A stretch of 64,000 nucleotides of DNA from Xanthomonas fragariae (GTDB taxonomy: Bacteria; Pseudomonadota; Gammaproteobacteria; Xanthomonadales; Xanthomonadaceae). The notes under the pieces are model-generated. The model searched no databases. It saw only the letters and a program-made list of their open reading frames with translations, and was not told the DNA's origin. Position numbers and translations under genes: made by a program. The DNA lies in contig NZ_LT853882.1 of assembly GCF_900183975.1 (NCBI RefSeq), positions 4,023,501-4,087,500 on the forward strand. The letters are read 5' to 3'. Each line of letters starts with the position of its first letter. The first letter of the stretch is position 1. This document shows positions 18,948 to 28,458 of this stretch, piece by piece.

Positions 18948-19115
18948 CCTTGGGGAGTAGCCTGCTTTCGTCCATCGAAAGCGCCTGCATCAACATGCTC
19001 GGCCATTGCGCCGTGGTGCAGGCAACCAATTTCGGTTTGGCGAGACCAGCGGCATGCGTGCACGACGACGGTTGGCGCGGGCGCATGTCGTTGTGTCAGT
19101 GCCCAACCCGAGAGT
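18948..19115 (+). ncRNA. yybP-ykoY (Mn2+-sensing) riboswitch upstream of mntP
   Basis: The two conserved loops of the yybP-ykoY class are present: TTGGGGAGTAGCC (18950-18962) and GCGAGACCAGCGGC (19040-19053). Each sits in a long stem, as in the Mn2+-bound two-legged structure. A further stem-loop ending in CCCAACCCGAGAG runs to the start codon and could hide the ribosome site. Manganese riboswitches of this class are known upstream of mntP, including one from X. oryzae. The boundaries given are approximate. The preceding 18718-18947 shows no gene. Confidence 0.85.
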
Positions 19116-19119
19116 GTCG

Positions 19120-19704
19120 ATGTCTCCTTTTTCCATTGTGTTGATCGGTTTTGCGATGTCCACCGACGCGTTTGCCGCGGCGATCGGCAAGGGCGCAGCG
19201 ATGCGCAAACCGCAGTGGCACGATGCGCTGCGTGCCGGTTTGATCTTCGGCAGCATCGAGGCGATCACGCCAGTCATCGGTTGGTTGCTGGGGCGCGCCG
19301 CATCCAGCTATTTGGTTGCCTACGACCACTGGATCGCTTTCGTGCTGCTCGGCGCGCTGGGCACGCACATGATTGTGGCCGGGCTGCGCGACGAACCGGA
19401 CGATGGTCAGGACACAGCATCGGACACGCCCAAACGGCACGGGTTGCTGGCCATGGCCACGACCGGCGTTGCTACCAGCATCGATGCGATGGCCGTTGGC
19501 GTGAGTCTGGCCTTTCTCGATGTGCACATCGGTGTGGTGGCGGTGGTGGTCGGCCTGTGCACCTTCAGCATGGTCACCGCAGGCGTGATGCTGGGCCGCG
19601 CGCTCGGCAACCTGATCGGCAAACGCGCCGAGATTCTCGGCGGTTTGATTCTGGTCATCGTAGGCAGCGTCATCCTTTACGAACACCTCAGCGGCGCGGC
19701 GTAG
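19120..19704 (+). CDS. mntP: Manganese efflux pump MntP
   Basis: A 194-residue membrane protein made of two homologous three-helix halves. The paired motifs are [17 protein letters not shown] (helix 1) and [20 protein letters not shown] (helix 4), whose Asp residues are required for Mn2+ export in E. coli MntP. The final helix [17 protein letters not shown] is typical. It exports excess Mn2+ from the cytoplasm. The manganese riboswitch immediately upstream explains its control. The ATG at 19120 is chosen because the riboswitch ends just before it. Confidence 0.95.
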   Translation: MSPFSIVLIGFAMSTDAFAAAIGKGAAMRKPQWHDALRAGLIFGSIEAITPVIGWLLGRAASSYLVAYDHWIAFVLLGALGTHMIVAGLRDEPDDGQDTASDTPKRHGLLAMATTGVATSIDAMAVGVSLAFLDVHIGVVAVVVGLCTFSMVTAGVMLGRALGNLIGKRAEILGGLILVIVGSVILYEHLSGAA

Positions 19705-19805
19705 GCGTCATCTACCGTAGGAGTGCGTCGGCGCGCCACGAAGCACTGTAGAGGTAGCGCGCTTGATGGCGCGCCAGCGCTCCTGCGATGCATTCGGCGG
19801 TGAGC
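19705..19805. repeat. REP-like imperfect palindrome
   Basis: Between mntP and the converging sensor kinase gene, GTAGGAGTGCGTCGGCGCGC and a later GGCGCGCCAGCGCTCCTGC lie in opposite orientation. They resemble the short REP-type palindromes (GTAGGAGCGC family) scattered in xanthomonad and pseudomonad genomes. Likely role: mRNA end or folded spacer. Confidence 0.4.
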
Positions 19806-19810
19806 ACTTG

Positions 19811-22800
19811 TCAGCGCTTTTTTGCATCGTGATGCGCACTCAAAAACGCACGCAACGAGGCAGGTTTGATCGGCTTGGTCAGCAAACGATAGCCACGCGC
19901 ACGCGCCAGTTGCTTGAGTTCGTCGCGGCCATCGGCAGTGAGCAAGGCACCAGCGATCGGCGCCGTTGCGGCGGCCTGCACGGCGTCCAGCGTGTCCAGG
20001 CCATCGAGGCGGTCGTGCAGGTGATAGTCCACCAGCATCAGGTCCGGTTGTTGGCGCGCACGCTCCAATGCCTGGTCCACGGTGCTGGCGGTGATCACCT
20101 CCACTTGCCAGCGGCCGAGCAACGCGCGCATGCCGTCGAGAATCTCGCGGTCGTTGTCCACACACAGCACGCGCAGGCCAGCCAACGAATCGCCGCTGGG
20201 CAGCACGCGCGTGGCAGGCACCGGCGCTACCTGCACCGCAGCCACACGCGGCAACAGGATCGAGAACATGCTGCCGCGGCCGACCTGGCTGCGCGCACTC
20301 AAATCGTGATCGAGCAGGCGCGAAATGCGTTGGCAGATCGACAAGCCGAGCCCCAAACCCTGCTCGCCCCAATCGAATGGCTGTTGGTAGCGGCGGAACT
20401 CCTCGAAGATTTGCCGCATATGGTGCTCGGGAATGCCGGGGCCGGTGTCCCGCACCTGCAGCTCCACCTGCTCACCGCGCCCGCGCATGCCCAGCACGAT
20501 GCGGCCCTGACGCGTGTAGCGCAGCGCATTGGCAAGAAAGTTCTGCATGACCCGGCGCAGCAATCGCCGGTCGCTGCGCACCCACCATGGGCGGCTATGC
20601 ACCCGCAGACCCAGCCCGCGGCTGGCCGCCACCGGCGCGTACTGCGCGGCCAACTCGTGCATCAGCGCGCTGGCATCGAAGTCTTCGACCGTGGGCCGCA
20701 TCCCGCCGGCATCCAGGCGCGAGACGTCGAGCAGACCGTCGAGCAATTCTTCGGCCGCACGCAGCGACGCATCCACGCGTTCGGCAAGATGGCGCTGTTC
20801 TTCGTTGTTCTGATGGCTCTCGCGCAACGCCGAAGCGAACAGCCGCGCGGCGTTGAGCGGCTGCAACACGTCGTGGCTGATCGCCGCCAGAAAGCGCGTC
20901 TTGGATTGCTGCGCCAACTCCGCTTCGCGCGAACGATCGGCTACGCGTTGTTCCAGATTTTCGTTGGCGTCCAACAGCGCGCGTTCGGCACGTTTGTAGT
21001 CGGTAATGTCGTTGTAGCTGGTGACGTAACCGCCGCCGGGCAATGCCTGGCCACGCATCTCGATCACCCTGCCATCGCTGCGAGTACGCTCAAACACATG
21101 CGGCGAGCCGGCACGCATGTGGCGGATGCGGCGATCGATCTGATCTTCGATATCGCCTTCGCCCAATTCGCCGCGCTCGGCGTTGTAGCGGATCAGGTCG
21201 GCCACCGGGCGGCCGACATACAACATGCCATCGGGATACCTGAACAACTGCTGGTAACGGCGATTCCATGCGGTCAGGCGCATCTCTGGATCGACCACGC
21301 TGACCGCCGCGCTGATATTTTCCAGCGTGGTGGACAGGATCTGGCGATTGAAGCGCAGCTCCTGGCCGGCCTCGTCCAATACCTCCACCACTTCGCCCGA
21401 CTGCATACCCGAACTGCGCAACAGGCTGGTCAGCACCAGACGCGCGGAGGCGGCGCCGATCGACGCGGCGAGCAGGCGTTCGGTGAACTGCACCCAGGCG
21501 CGATCGGCTACCACGGTGGGTTGCAGTTCGCGTTCCAGCAGCAATGCCTGTTCGACAAAGGCGCGATGCGCATGTCGCTGCCCCACCACACGCTCGGCCA
21601 GCGCCTGCAGATCGGCCACGCGCACATGCCCCGGCCAGTCGCCGGCCACGGCCGGACGCTGCGCGTATGGGTCCAGAAACGGTGCCGCGCGCAAGTGCTC
21701 GTCCACACCAGGGCGCCAGCGCGCCGAGACCAGCAGCATCGTGCCGACGTTGATCAACAGCGACCAGAACGTGCCATGCGCCAGCGGGTCCCAGCCGCGC
21801 GTGCCGAACAGGTGCTGCGGGTGCAGCCAGGCAATGCCGAATGGCCCGTCCACCAACCACTCCGGCCGCATCCAACCCGCACGCGTGGCGGCCGGCAGCA
21901 ACAGCGTGTAAATCCAGGTCGCAAAGCCGAGCACCATGCCTGTCTCCACGCCCTTGCGGCTGGCCCCGCGCCAGTACAACCCGCCGATCAAGCACGGCGC
22001 GAAGTGCGCCACTGCCGCAAACGCCATCAGCCCATCCGCCGCCAACGTGGTGTCGTTGGCCGCACTGCGGTGGTAGGCGTAGGCGATCAGCGCCAGCAAC
22101 ACGATGGCGACTCGGCGAATCCACAACACCCGCGAGGCCGCCGCTGCGCGCGCCTGGGCGCTGCCACGGCGGCGCAGCAGTACCGGCATCACCAGGTCGT
22201 TGCTGACCATGGTGGCCAGCGCGATGCTCGCCACGATCACCATGCCGGTGGCGGCCGAAAACCCGCCTACATAGGCCACCAATGCCAGCACGGTATGGCC
22301 CTGGCTCAGCGGCAACGCCAGTACCACCGCATCGTCGAGCACCGCGCTGCCCTTGCCGAACACGGCCACGCCGGCCGAGGCGATGGGCACCACCATCGCC
22401 GAGATGATCACCAGGTAGGCACCGAACAACCAGCGTGCGCGACGGATGTCGCCGGCATCGCTGCATTCGACCACCGCCACTTGGAACTGGCGCGGCAGAC
22501 AGATCACTGCCAGAAAGCTCAGCAGCGTCTGCGAAATAAAACCGACCGACGGCGTGCGCGCGAACAAGGTGCGCGCCGAATCGACCATATGCAGCGGGCG
22601 ATCGCCCAACCGCATCCAGGCGAATAGACCCACTGCCACGATCGCGACCAGCTTGATCGCCGACTCCAGCGCAATCGCCAGCATCATGCCGTGATGGTGC
22701 TCGGTGGCATCCACCTGGCGGGTGCCGAACAGGATTGCAAACAAGGCCATCAACAGCGCTACATACAACGCCGGGTCGGCAAAGATGCCGCGCCCGGCAC

Positions 22801-23248
22801 TGCTATGGCCGGTCAACACCTCCAGGCTCATCGCCACGGCGTTGTACTGCAGGGCGAGATAGGGAACGATGCCGACCAGCGCGATCACCGCCACCAGGGC
22901 AGCAAGGCGCCGCGAACGTCCATAGCGCGAAGAAATGAAATCGGCGATGGAGACGGTGTTTTCGGCGCGTGCGATCAACGCCAGCCGCTCGATGATGTGC
23001 CAGCCGAATAGCAACAGCAGCAGCGGGCCCAGGTAGATCGGCAGGTAACCGATGCCGTTGCGTACCGCCGAACCGACCGCGCCGTAGAAGGTCCACGACG
23101 AGCAGTACACCGCCAGCGCCAGGCTGTAGACCGCCGGCCGCAACCACGGCCGCTCCGGATACACAGGCCGGTGATCGCCCCACCACGCCACGCCGAACAG
23201 CAGCGCGGCGTAGCCGACGGAGACCAGCAGCAGGATCCAGCTCGACAC
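19811..23248 (-). CDS. crbS: CrbS-like hybrid sensor kinase with sodium:solute symporter domain
   Basis: A fusion of about 1145 residues. The first ~500 residues form an SSS/SLC5 transporter-like domain (SWILLLVSVGYAALLFGVAW onward; NTVSIADFISSRYG). A PAS domain follows (about 620-750; ENISAAVSVVDPEMRLTAWN), then a HisKA box with FLAAISHDVLQPLNAARLF (phospho-acceptor His792). The ATPase domain has NFLANALRYTRQG and DTGPGIPEHH. A C-terminal receiver (VLCVDNDREILDGM, Asp1074 in LVDYHLHD) makes it a hybrid kinase. This layout is that of CrbS, which with CrbR controls acs; the CrbR-like gene is 10 kb away beside acs. The GTG at 23248 is chosen for AGGA about 10 bases upstream; the frame is open to 23323. 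Confidence 0.88.
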   Translation of the reverse strand: MSSWILLLVSVGYAALLFGVAWWGDHRPVYPERPWLRPAVYSLALAVYCSSWTFYGAVGSAVRNGIGYLPIYLGPLLLLLFGWHIIERLALIARAENTVSIADFISSRYGRSRRLAALVAVIALVGIVPYLALQYNAVAMSLEVLTGHSSAGRGIFADPALYVALLMALFAILFGTRQVDATEHHHGMMLAIALESAIKLVAIVAVGLFAWMRLGDRPLHMVDSARTLFARTPSVGFISQTLLSFLAVICLPRQFQVAVVECSDAGDIRRARWLFGAYLVIISAMVVPIASAGVAVFGKGSAVLDDAVVLALPLSQGHTVLALVAYVGGFSAATGMVIVASIALATMVSNDLVMPVLLRRRGSAQARAAAASRVLWIRRVAIVLLALIAYAYHRSAANDTTLAADGLMAFAAVAHFAPCLIGGLYWRGASRKGVETGMVLGFATWIYTLLLPAATRAGWMRPEWLVDGPFGIAWLHPQHLFGTRGWDPLAHGTFWSLLINVGTMLLVSARWRPGVDEHLRAAPFLDPYAQRPAVAGDWPGHVRVADLQALAERVVGQRHAHRAFVEQALLLERELQPTVVADRAWVQFTERLLAASIGAASARLVLTSLLRSSGMQSGEVVEVLDEAGQELRFNRQILSTTLENISAAVSVVDPEMRLTAWNRRYQQLFRYPDGMLYVGRPVADLIRYNAERGELGEGDIEDQIDRRIRHMRAGSPHVFERTRSDGRVIEMRGQALPGGGYVTSYNDITDYKRAERALLDANENLEQRVADRSREAELAQQSKTRFLAAISHDVLQPLNAARLFASALRESHQNNEEQRHLAERVDASLRAAEELLDGLLDVSRLDAGGMRPTVEDFDASALMHELAAQYAPVAASRGLGLRVHSRPWWVRSDRRLLRRVMQNFLANALRYTRQGRIVLGMRGRGEQVELQVRDTGPGIPEHHMRQIFEEFRRYQQPFDWGEQGLGLGLSICQRISRLLDHDLSARSQVGRGSMFSILLPRVAAVQVAPVPATRVLPSGDSLAGLRVLCVDNDREILDGMRALLGRWQVEVITASTVDQALERARQQPDLMLVDYHLHDRLDGLDTLDAVQAAATAPIAGALLTADGRDELKQLARARGYRLLTKPIKPASLRAFLSAHHDAKKR

Positions 23249-23293
23249 CAATGGACATTCCTGGGCCAATGCGAACTGGGAGTTTACGCAGTG

Positions 23294-23321
23294 GGGAAGC
23301 GGGAAGCGGGAAGCGGGAAGC
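23294..23321. repeat. Four tandem copies of a 7-bp unit upstream of crbS
   Basis: GGGAAGC is repeated four times exactly on the plus strand (GCTTCCC on the coding strand of crbS), ending 46 bases before the proposed GTG start. Such short tandem repeats can change copy number by slippage. Confidence 0.85.
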
Positions 23322-23559
23322 AAACCACGCTAACTATCAGCTCGCCGCCCCCGTCCGCCTTTCGGGCACCTTCCTCCGCGCACGGAAGAAGGAGGCGATG
23401 TAGCCGATACGTCGGCCATTTGCCCGTTGCTGGCTGCTGTTCATCAACTGCTGGCTGCCAGGGACCGGCTGGCAATCACGACTGCCTGCATCCCTCCTCT
23501 CCCCCGGGGGGTCCGAAGGGGCGCGCGAGGGGTCCCGGCTCCATCAACCAGATAAACCC
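23322..23559. other. Intergenic region without a recognisable gene
   Basis: This gap between the crbS leader repeat and the end of the GH94 remnant contains runs of C and G (about 23500-23520) but no frame with a recognisable motif. It should include the crbS promoter. Confidence 0.35.
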
Positions 23560-24707
23560 TCAGCCCGGCAAACGCACCTGCACCCGCACCCGATATGTAC
23601 GCCCTGCGACAATGGCGTCTATACGCTGCTCCGGGCAGGACGCGCCGTCCACCAGCACCTCCACCGCGGTACCGACTCAATGATGCCGCGCGCATACCAG
23701 TTGCCATCCCACAGCTCGCGATTGGCATCGGTATCGGCCGTCTCAACTGCCTGCCCAAACGTCTCGGCCTGCGCGCTGCGTCCATGCACTTCGCAGATCC
23801 CGGACCACAGCCGCAACGCGTATGCCGTGGCCACGGTGAGCCAACCGGACACACCCTTGCCGCGCCAACCGACCATGTTCGTCGGATCACACCAATCGCC
23901 CTGCGCGATGAAGCTCAGGTCGCGCGCGTCCAGCAACCACTGCATCGCCGCATCCAGACGCTCGGCCACGCTGCCTGTCTGCCCATCGTGGGTGCGCACC
24001 AGCGCATTGAGCACGCCCACATCGCCCGTTTCGGCCAGATACGCGCTCAGAAAGATCGGCAACCACACGCAGTGATCGGTGTGCGGCACGTGGTTTATGT
24101 ATTTCAACTCGGCGCCTTTCACCAACAAGATGCCGTCCGGCATCGCGCCGCCGGGCTCCTGCTGCGATCGCGCATGCAGCAGCGCCACACGCGCGGTGGC
24201 TGGCTGCAAATAGGCCATACCCATATGGTCCTGCAGATAATTGCGCGCCTGCGGATCGGTGGTCAGGCGATTGACATCGCCGTGATAGAACACTCGACGC
24301 GGCAACCAGTGGTTGACCAGATTGTCCAACGCCGCATCGGGCGTGGCGATTTGCACGCAGCCACGACCGGCCTGCAGATACTGCGCATAGTCGCGTGCGG
24401 CTTGAGCGAAGCCTTCTTCCGACAGATAACGCGCGCGCAGTGCGGCGATTTGTGCATCTTCCTTTGCCGGCCCGAGCGCGAAGCGATACACACCGGCCGC
24501 ATCGGTTTCCAAGCTAAAGCGATATTGCAAAGCAGCGGCGGACGTCCCGTAATGCGCGTTGTGGTTGCCCAATTGTTCGGCCTGCACAGCAGAGCGCGCA
24601 TGCAAACCGCCCTCGCCTTCGAATGTCATCTGCTGCGCATCCCACGCCACCGGCGGCTGCTCATGCAGCAGGAAGGTGCAGTCCTCGACATCGCGCTGAC
24701 GAACCTA

Positions 24708-25564
24708 GAGCGTGTTATGAACTTTGAAAGAGGGTGGCTGCATTTCCAAGCATCAGGATCGTGAAGACGACGAAGTGCAAACCGGCCAAGGTTTCCGGCA
24801 ATCGCTCGTAGTCGCGTGCCAGCCGTCTGAAACGATTGGCCCATCCGAAGCTGCGCTCGACAACCCAACGGCGCGGCAGCAAGACAAAGCCTTTTTTCGC
24901 TTCTTGCAGCTTGATCACGTGCAACTCAATGCCTTCTTCCGTGGCCGCCTGCGCCGGTTCTTGACCGGTGTAGCCCTGATCAACAAAGGCGATCTTGACC
25001 GTTTCACCGGTCACGTGTTGTACCTCTTGTGCCAACGATCGGACTTGCGCGCGCTCCTGCTCATTAGCCGGCGTCACCTGGACAGCGAGCAGATGTCCAA
25101 GCGTATCGACGGCCATGTGTACCTTGCTGCCTTTCTTGCGTTTATAGCCATCGTATCCAGCACGCGGCCCGCTTTCGCAGGTGGACTGCAGCGTGCGAGC
25201 ATCGAAAATGACCGCGCTCGGCTGGCCTTTTTTCCCTTGCGCCACACGCAAGAGTGAGCGCAGATCACTGACCATGGCCTCAAAGCAGCCCGCTTGCAGC
25301 CAGCGCTGTGTTTGCTGATACACCGCTTCCCAGGGCGGAAAATCGTTGGGAAGCAATCGCCATGGTGCGCCGGCGCGCGCGATCCACCGCAGTGCGTTGA
25401 ACATCGCGCGTAGCTCATACTTGCGCTGCGGTGCCTGCACGTCCATCAGCGTCAAATAGGGAGCCGCAAAGGCCCATTCTTCGTCGGAAATATCGGTGGA
25501 ATAAGGCTTACGAGGCTTCATCCGTATACGTTAGCGTGACAAGGGCAAAGTTCATAACACGCTC
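24708..25564 (-). mobile_element. IS5-family insertion sequence, complete, 857 bp
   Basis: Terminal inverted repeats are perfect over 19 bases: GAGCGTGTTATGAACTTTG at 24708 and its reverse complement ending at 25564. TA flanks both ends, consistent with a 2-bp target duplication. The element carries one transposase gene and interrupts the GH94-like gene. The ends and the protein belong to the IS427/IS1031 type of the IS5 family. Confidence 0.9.
24715..25521 (-). CDS. IS5-family transposase
   Basis: An intact 268-residue DDE transposase. The N-terminal DUF4096-type domain reads [19 protein letters not shown] and [20 protein letters not shown]. The catalytic domain has [11 protein letters not shown] (first Asp), AFVDQGYTG (second Asp) and [24 protein letters not shown], which carries the Glu. 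No frameshift or stop is seen, so the element may still be active. The reading frame begins 43 bases inside the right end and stops 7 bases inside the left end. Confidence 0.93.
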   Translation of the reverse strand: MKPRKPYSTDISDEEWAFAAPYLTLMDVQAPQRKYELRAMFNALRWIARAGAPWRLLPNDFPPWEAVYQQTQRWLQAGCFEAMVSDLRSLLRVAQGKKGQPSAVIFDARTLQSTCESGPRAGYDGYKRKKGSKVHMAVDTLGHLLAVQVTPANEQERAQVRSLAQEVQHVTGETVKIAFVDQGYTGQEPAQAATEEGIELHVIKLQEAKKGFVLLPRRWVVERSFGWANRFRRLARDYERLPETLAGLHFVVFTILMLGNAATLFQSS

Positions 25565-25774
25565 TAATCGTCCACCTTTTGATACGGTGCCAGGCTGCGG
25601 CACACGATGCCGCCCAACGCTGCCTCATAGCCGCCGGACTGATGCATCCACGACATAAAAAGCCGGCATTGGGCATTGTGGTCGGGCAATAGAGCGCGTA
25701 GCGCGCGCCGTCGGCGCTGGGCGCCATCAATGTGGGCAGATCGTCGAACGCCGTCGTGGGCATTGCGGACACGG

Positions 25775-27157
25775 TCAGGGATGCTCCGGTTCGTCGCACT
25801 TGCGCGCGGCCAGTTCCTGTTGGATGCGGCGCAACAAGCTATCATCCAGCGAATAAAAACGCATGGTGCAGGCCGCCAGCAGCGCGACCGCCCCAGGGAT
25901 CACCGTCAGCAGCAGCGCGATGCCGGTCAACGACCCATCGGACTGCGCGCTATTGGCCACATAGCCCATACCGGCCAGCACCCAAGCGATGCCGGCCGAC
26001 GCCAGCGCGCCGCCGAGCTTTTGCGAAAACGTCGCCGCCGCAAACGTCATAGCGGTCGCGCGCCGGCCGGTACGCCATTCGGTGTAATCGGCGCTGTCTG
26101 CATACATCGAAAATGCCAGCGGCGACTTCGGGCCCAGCGCCAGACCGATCACCATGTTCAACGCGAAGATCGCCCACACCGCATCGGCAGGAACGAAGAA
26201 CATCAGGCAGCTCAACACGCCCACCACCGCCATCAGAAGGGTCATCAAACGGCGCTTTTCCCAATGCCGCGTCAGCAATGGCGTGACCGCCGCACCCACC
26301 GCCAGCGACATCGAATACCCGCCCAGAAACAAGCCGGTCAGCTCAGGCCGCTGCACGTAGTATTTGAGGTAGTACACGCCCGCGCCACCGCGCATCACAA
26401 TGGTGATAATGATGATCAGCGACAGCACGAACAGCACGCACCAGGGCTTGTTCTGCAGCAGGTCGGCGATGTCCTGGCGGATCGGCGTGCGTTGTTGCGG
26501 CGGCGGTTGCACGCGCTCGCGCGTGGTCAAGGCAACAGTGACCAAGAGCGCAACGGCCACCGCGCCGTACAGCAGCATCGTGCGCTGCCAACCCACCGCG
26601 TCGTTGCCGGCACCGAACCAGGCCACTAGATCCAGCGTGCAGTAATTAACCAACGTGGTGCCGGCGAACGCAGCGATGAAGCGCAGGCTGATCAGGCTGG
26701 TCCGTTGGCTGCTGTCGGCGACGATCACACCCGACAATGCCGAGTACGGAATGCTCACCACGGTATAGGCCAGCATCATCGCCAAAAAGCTGATCGTGGC
26801 CCACCACATGCGCCCGGTCTGATCCAACGCAGGCGTGGTGTAGGCAAGCACGCCGGTCACCGCCATGGGCACTGCGCCCCAAAACAGATACGGACGGAAC
26901 TTGCCCCAGCGGCTGCGCGTGCGATCAGCCCATGCGCCCATCGCCGGATCGGCAATCGCATCGGCGATCTTGGTCAGCAACATCATGGTGCCCACGGCCG
27001 CCGCCGGCAGATGCATGGTGTCGGTGTAGAAGATCAGCACAAACGCCGAGATGTTCGCCCAGTAAAGATTCAGGCCCAGATCGCCGGCGCCGTAGCCCAG
27101 TTTTTCGCGCCAGCGCAGGCGCGCCAATGCGGCAGACGTTGCAGGCGATGACGTCAT
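25775..27157 (-). CDS. GPH-family sugar:cation symporter (MelB-like)
   Basis: A 460-residue, 12-helix transporter of the glycoside-pentoside-hexuronide family. The N-terminal signature [21 protein letters not shown] is followed by the Asp-rich loop [26 protein letters not shown], which holds the cation-site Asp residues and the RxxGKFRP motif. The second-half repeat carries [20 protein letters not shown]. It likely imports a glucoside or oligosaccharide. The gene runs into the start of the GH94-like pseudogene (overlap about 25 bases), so the two were probably a transport-and-cleavage pair before the enzyme was lost. The substrate is unknown. Confidence 0.88.
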   Translation of the reverse strand: MTSSPATSAALARLRWREKLGYGAGDLGLNLYWANISAFVLIFYTDTMHLPAAAVGTMMLLTKIADAIADPAMGAWADRTRSRWGKFRPYLFWGAVPMAVTGVLAYTTPALDQTGRMWWATISFLAMMLAYTVVSIPYSALSGVIVADSSQRTSLISLRFIAAFAGTTLVNYCTLDLVAWFGAGNDAVGWQRTMLLYGAVAVALLVTVALTTRERVQPPPQQRTPIRQDIADLLQNKPWCVLFVLSLIIIITIVMRGGAGVYYLKYYVQRPELTGLFLGGYSMSLAVGAAVTPLLTRHWEKRRLMTLLMAVVGVLSCLMFFVPADAVWAIFALNMVIGLALGPKSPLAFSMYADSADYTEWRTGRRATAMTFAAATFSQKLGGALASAGIAWVLAGMGYVANSAQSDGSLTGIALLLTVIPGAVALLAACTMRFYSLDDSLLRRIQQELAARKCDEPEHP

Positions 27158-27314
27158 CAGCAGACCTTAGGATGCGTTGTACCTGGCCGAGCACACCGTT
27201 ACGCTGGGTGCCCGCTCACTTGGCACGGAGCGCCGACGCTACACCACGCCTCGGCTGCCGCCAACGTGAAATCGGCCAACGTGCCGAATCGATCCAGAGA
27301 TATGACCTGACGTG

Positions 27315-27899
27315 ATGGAGACTGCCGCACCCGCCACGCCCGCGTCCGCTTCGCCTTTAGCCATCGTGGTGATGGGTGTATCGGGCAGCGGCAAGACCAC
27401 CATTGCGCAGGCCTTGGCAGCGCATTACGGCTTCCGTTTTTTGGACGCCGACGATTATCACAGCGTGGCAGCGCGCGCGCAGATGGCCGCCGGTCAACCG
27501 CTCACCGACGCGATGCGACTGCCGTGGGTGGAGTTGTTGTCTGCCACCTTGCGCGACTGCGTGCACGCTGGCCAATCGGTAGTGCTGGCGTTCTCCGGAT
27601 TACGCCGCGCCCATCGTCAACTGCTGCGCGGCAGCGGCGTGCCGATGCGCTTCGTGTTCCTGCACGCGGCACCGCACGTCATCGCCGCACGCTTGAGCGC
27701 ACGCGCCGGCCACTTCATGCCACCTATGCTGTTCGACAGCCAGCTACAGACCCTGGAGTTGCCGCTGGACGAAGCGGATGTGGTGGCGGTGAATGTGGAC
27801 GCCACCGCGACCGACGTGGTGCAGGATGCAACAACAAAACTGGCGCTGGTAGATACCGCTGCAGCGCAGCATGCTGCGCGTGCGCCGAAACGGGCGTGA
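27315..27899 (+). CDS. gntK: Gluconokinase
   Basis: A 194-residue P-loop kinase of the GntK/shikimate-kinase-like group, which phosphorylates D-gluconate to 6-phosphogluconate. Walker A is IVVMGVSGSGKTTIAQAL (about 17-34). FRFLDADDYHSVAARAQMAAGQPLTD carries the gluconate-binding residues, and FSGLRRAHRQLLRG and RAGHFMPPMLFDSQLQTLE form the lid and base regions. The length is close to the family norm, with a short extra C-terminal tail. It is divergent from the GPH symporter. GTG 27312 and ATG 27315 are both possible starts; neither has a strong ribosome site. Confidence 0.9.
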   Translation: METAAPATPASASPLAIVVMGVSGSGKTTIAQALAAHYGFRFLDADDYHSVAARAQMAAGQPLTDAMRLPWVELLSATLRDCVHAGQSVVLAFSGLRRAHRQLLRGSGVPMRFVFLHAAPHVIAARLSARAGHFMPPMLFDSQLQTLELPLDEADVVAVNVDATATDVVQDATTKLALVDTAAAQHAARAPKRA

Positions 27900-28458
27900 C
27901 GTGTTGTGTGTTGCGTAACGACTCTGCCGCTTGTGCACCGAGATTGCGGACTCGCTGAGAGTGACGCCACAGTAAGCACCACCACGGCATGAAAGCACAT
28001 AACGCAGAATTGATGTGCACGCTTTCACGGTGCCGTTCCCCACATTGCATGCGTATCTGCTTCGATGACTGAAACGACCTTTGCAAAGAGCGTCTTCCTT
28101 TCTCCCTGCGGGGCGGACGAGGGTACGCGCGCGCCCTCGTCTCAGACATCTCTAAGGTGGCGCAAAATTTCCTGGTTACTTTTTGCAAACATCCGATTTC
28201 CACGCAAATGCGTCGCCGCCTGCACGAATCATTTTTTCTATCGCATCAATCCAAATCAAAGATGAATCATCATCATTTGTGCGAATAACGAACACATTGA
28301 ACGCAAATTTTCTGAGTTGGTTTCACCGGATGCCAACGGAACCTACCGTTCAGTGAACACGGCGGCTCGTCTGTGTTGCATGGCCGCCGCAATCAGCCAT
28401 CTTCCCTCGGCAGATCCGAGGGGATCCTGTACTTCCTTCCATCTATGGACATGCCGTG
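27900..28458. other. 559-bp intergenic region with one hairpin and an A+T-rich promoter-like part
   Basis: No credible gene is seen. CGAGGG (28118-28123) and CCCTCG (28134-28139) form a hairpin that could end the gntK transcript. The stretch 28165-28325 is much richer in A+T than the surroundings and probably contains the promoter of the beta-propeller gene. Confidence 0.5.

Larger units (their letters stand above)
23560..25799 (-). pseudogene. GH94-like glycoside phosphorylase/NdvB-like gene, broken by frameshift, IS insertion and internal deletion
   Basis: The N-terminal piece (25799 or 25763 down to 25567) reads [20 protein letters not shown] and then needs a frame change in a five-base A run at 25657-25661 to continue as [20 protein letters not shown]. 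The IS at 24708-25564 follows. The gene resumes at 24706 with [20 protein letters not shown] and runs through GH94-like blocks: [55 protein letters not shown] and [10 protein letters not shown]. At WYARGIIES (about 23690) the frame shifts into a terminal [20 protein letters not shown] ending at the stop 23560. At least a few hundred residues of the catalytic C-terminal part are therefore missing. The intact enzyme would have acted on beta-linked glucosides, perhaps with the symporter next door. Confidence 0.72.

Noticed and set aside
19763..22627. A 954-residue plus-strand open frame
   Set aside because: It lies antisense to the crbS-like kinase gene. Its composition (His, Gln and Arg rich, no motifs) is that of a GC-rich shadow frame, while the opposite strand has clear domains.
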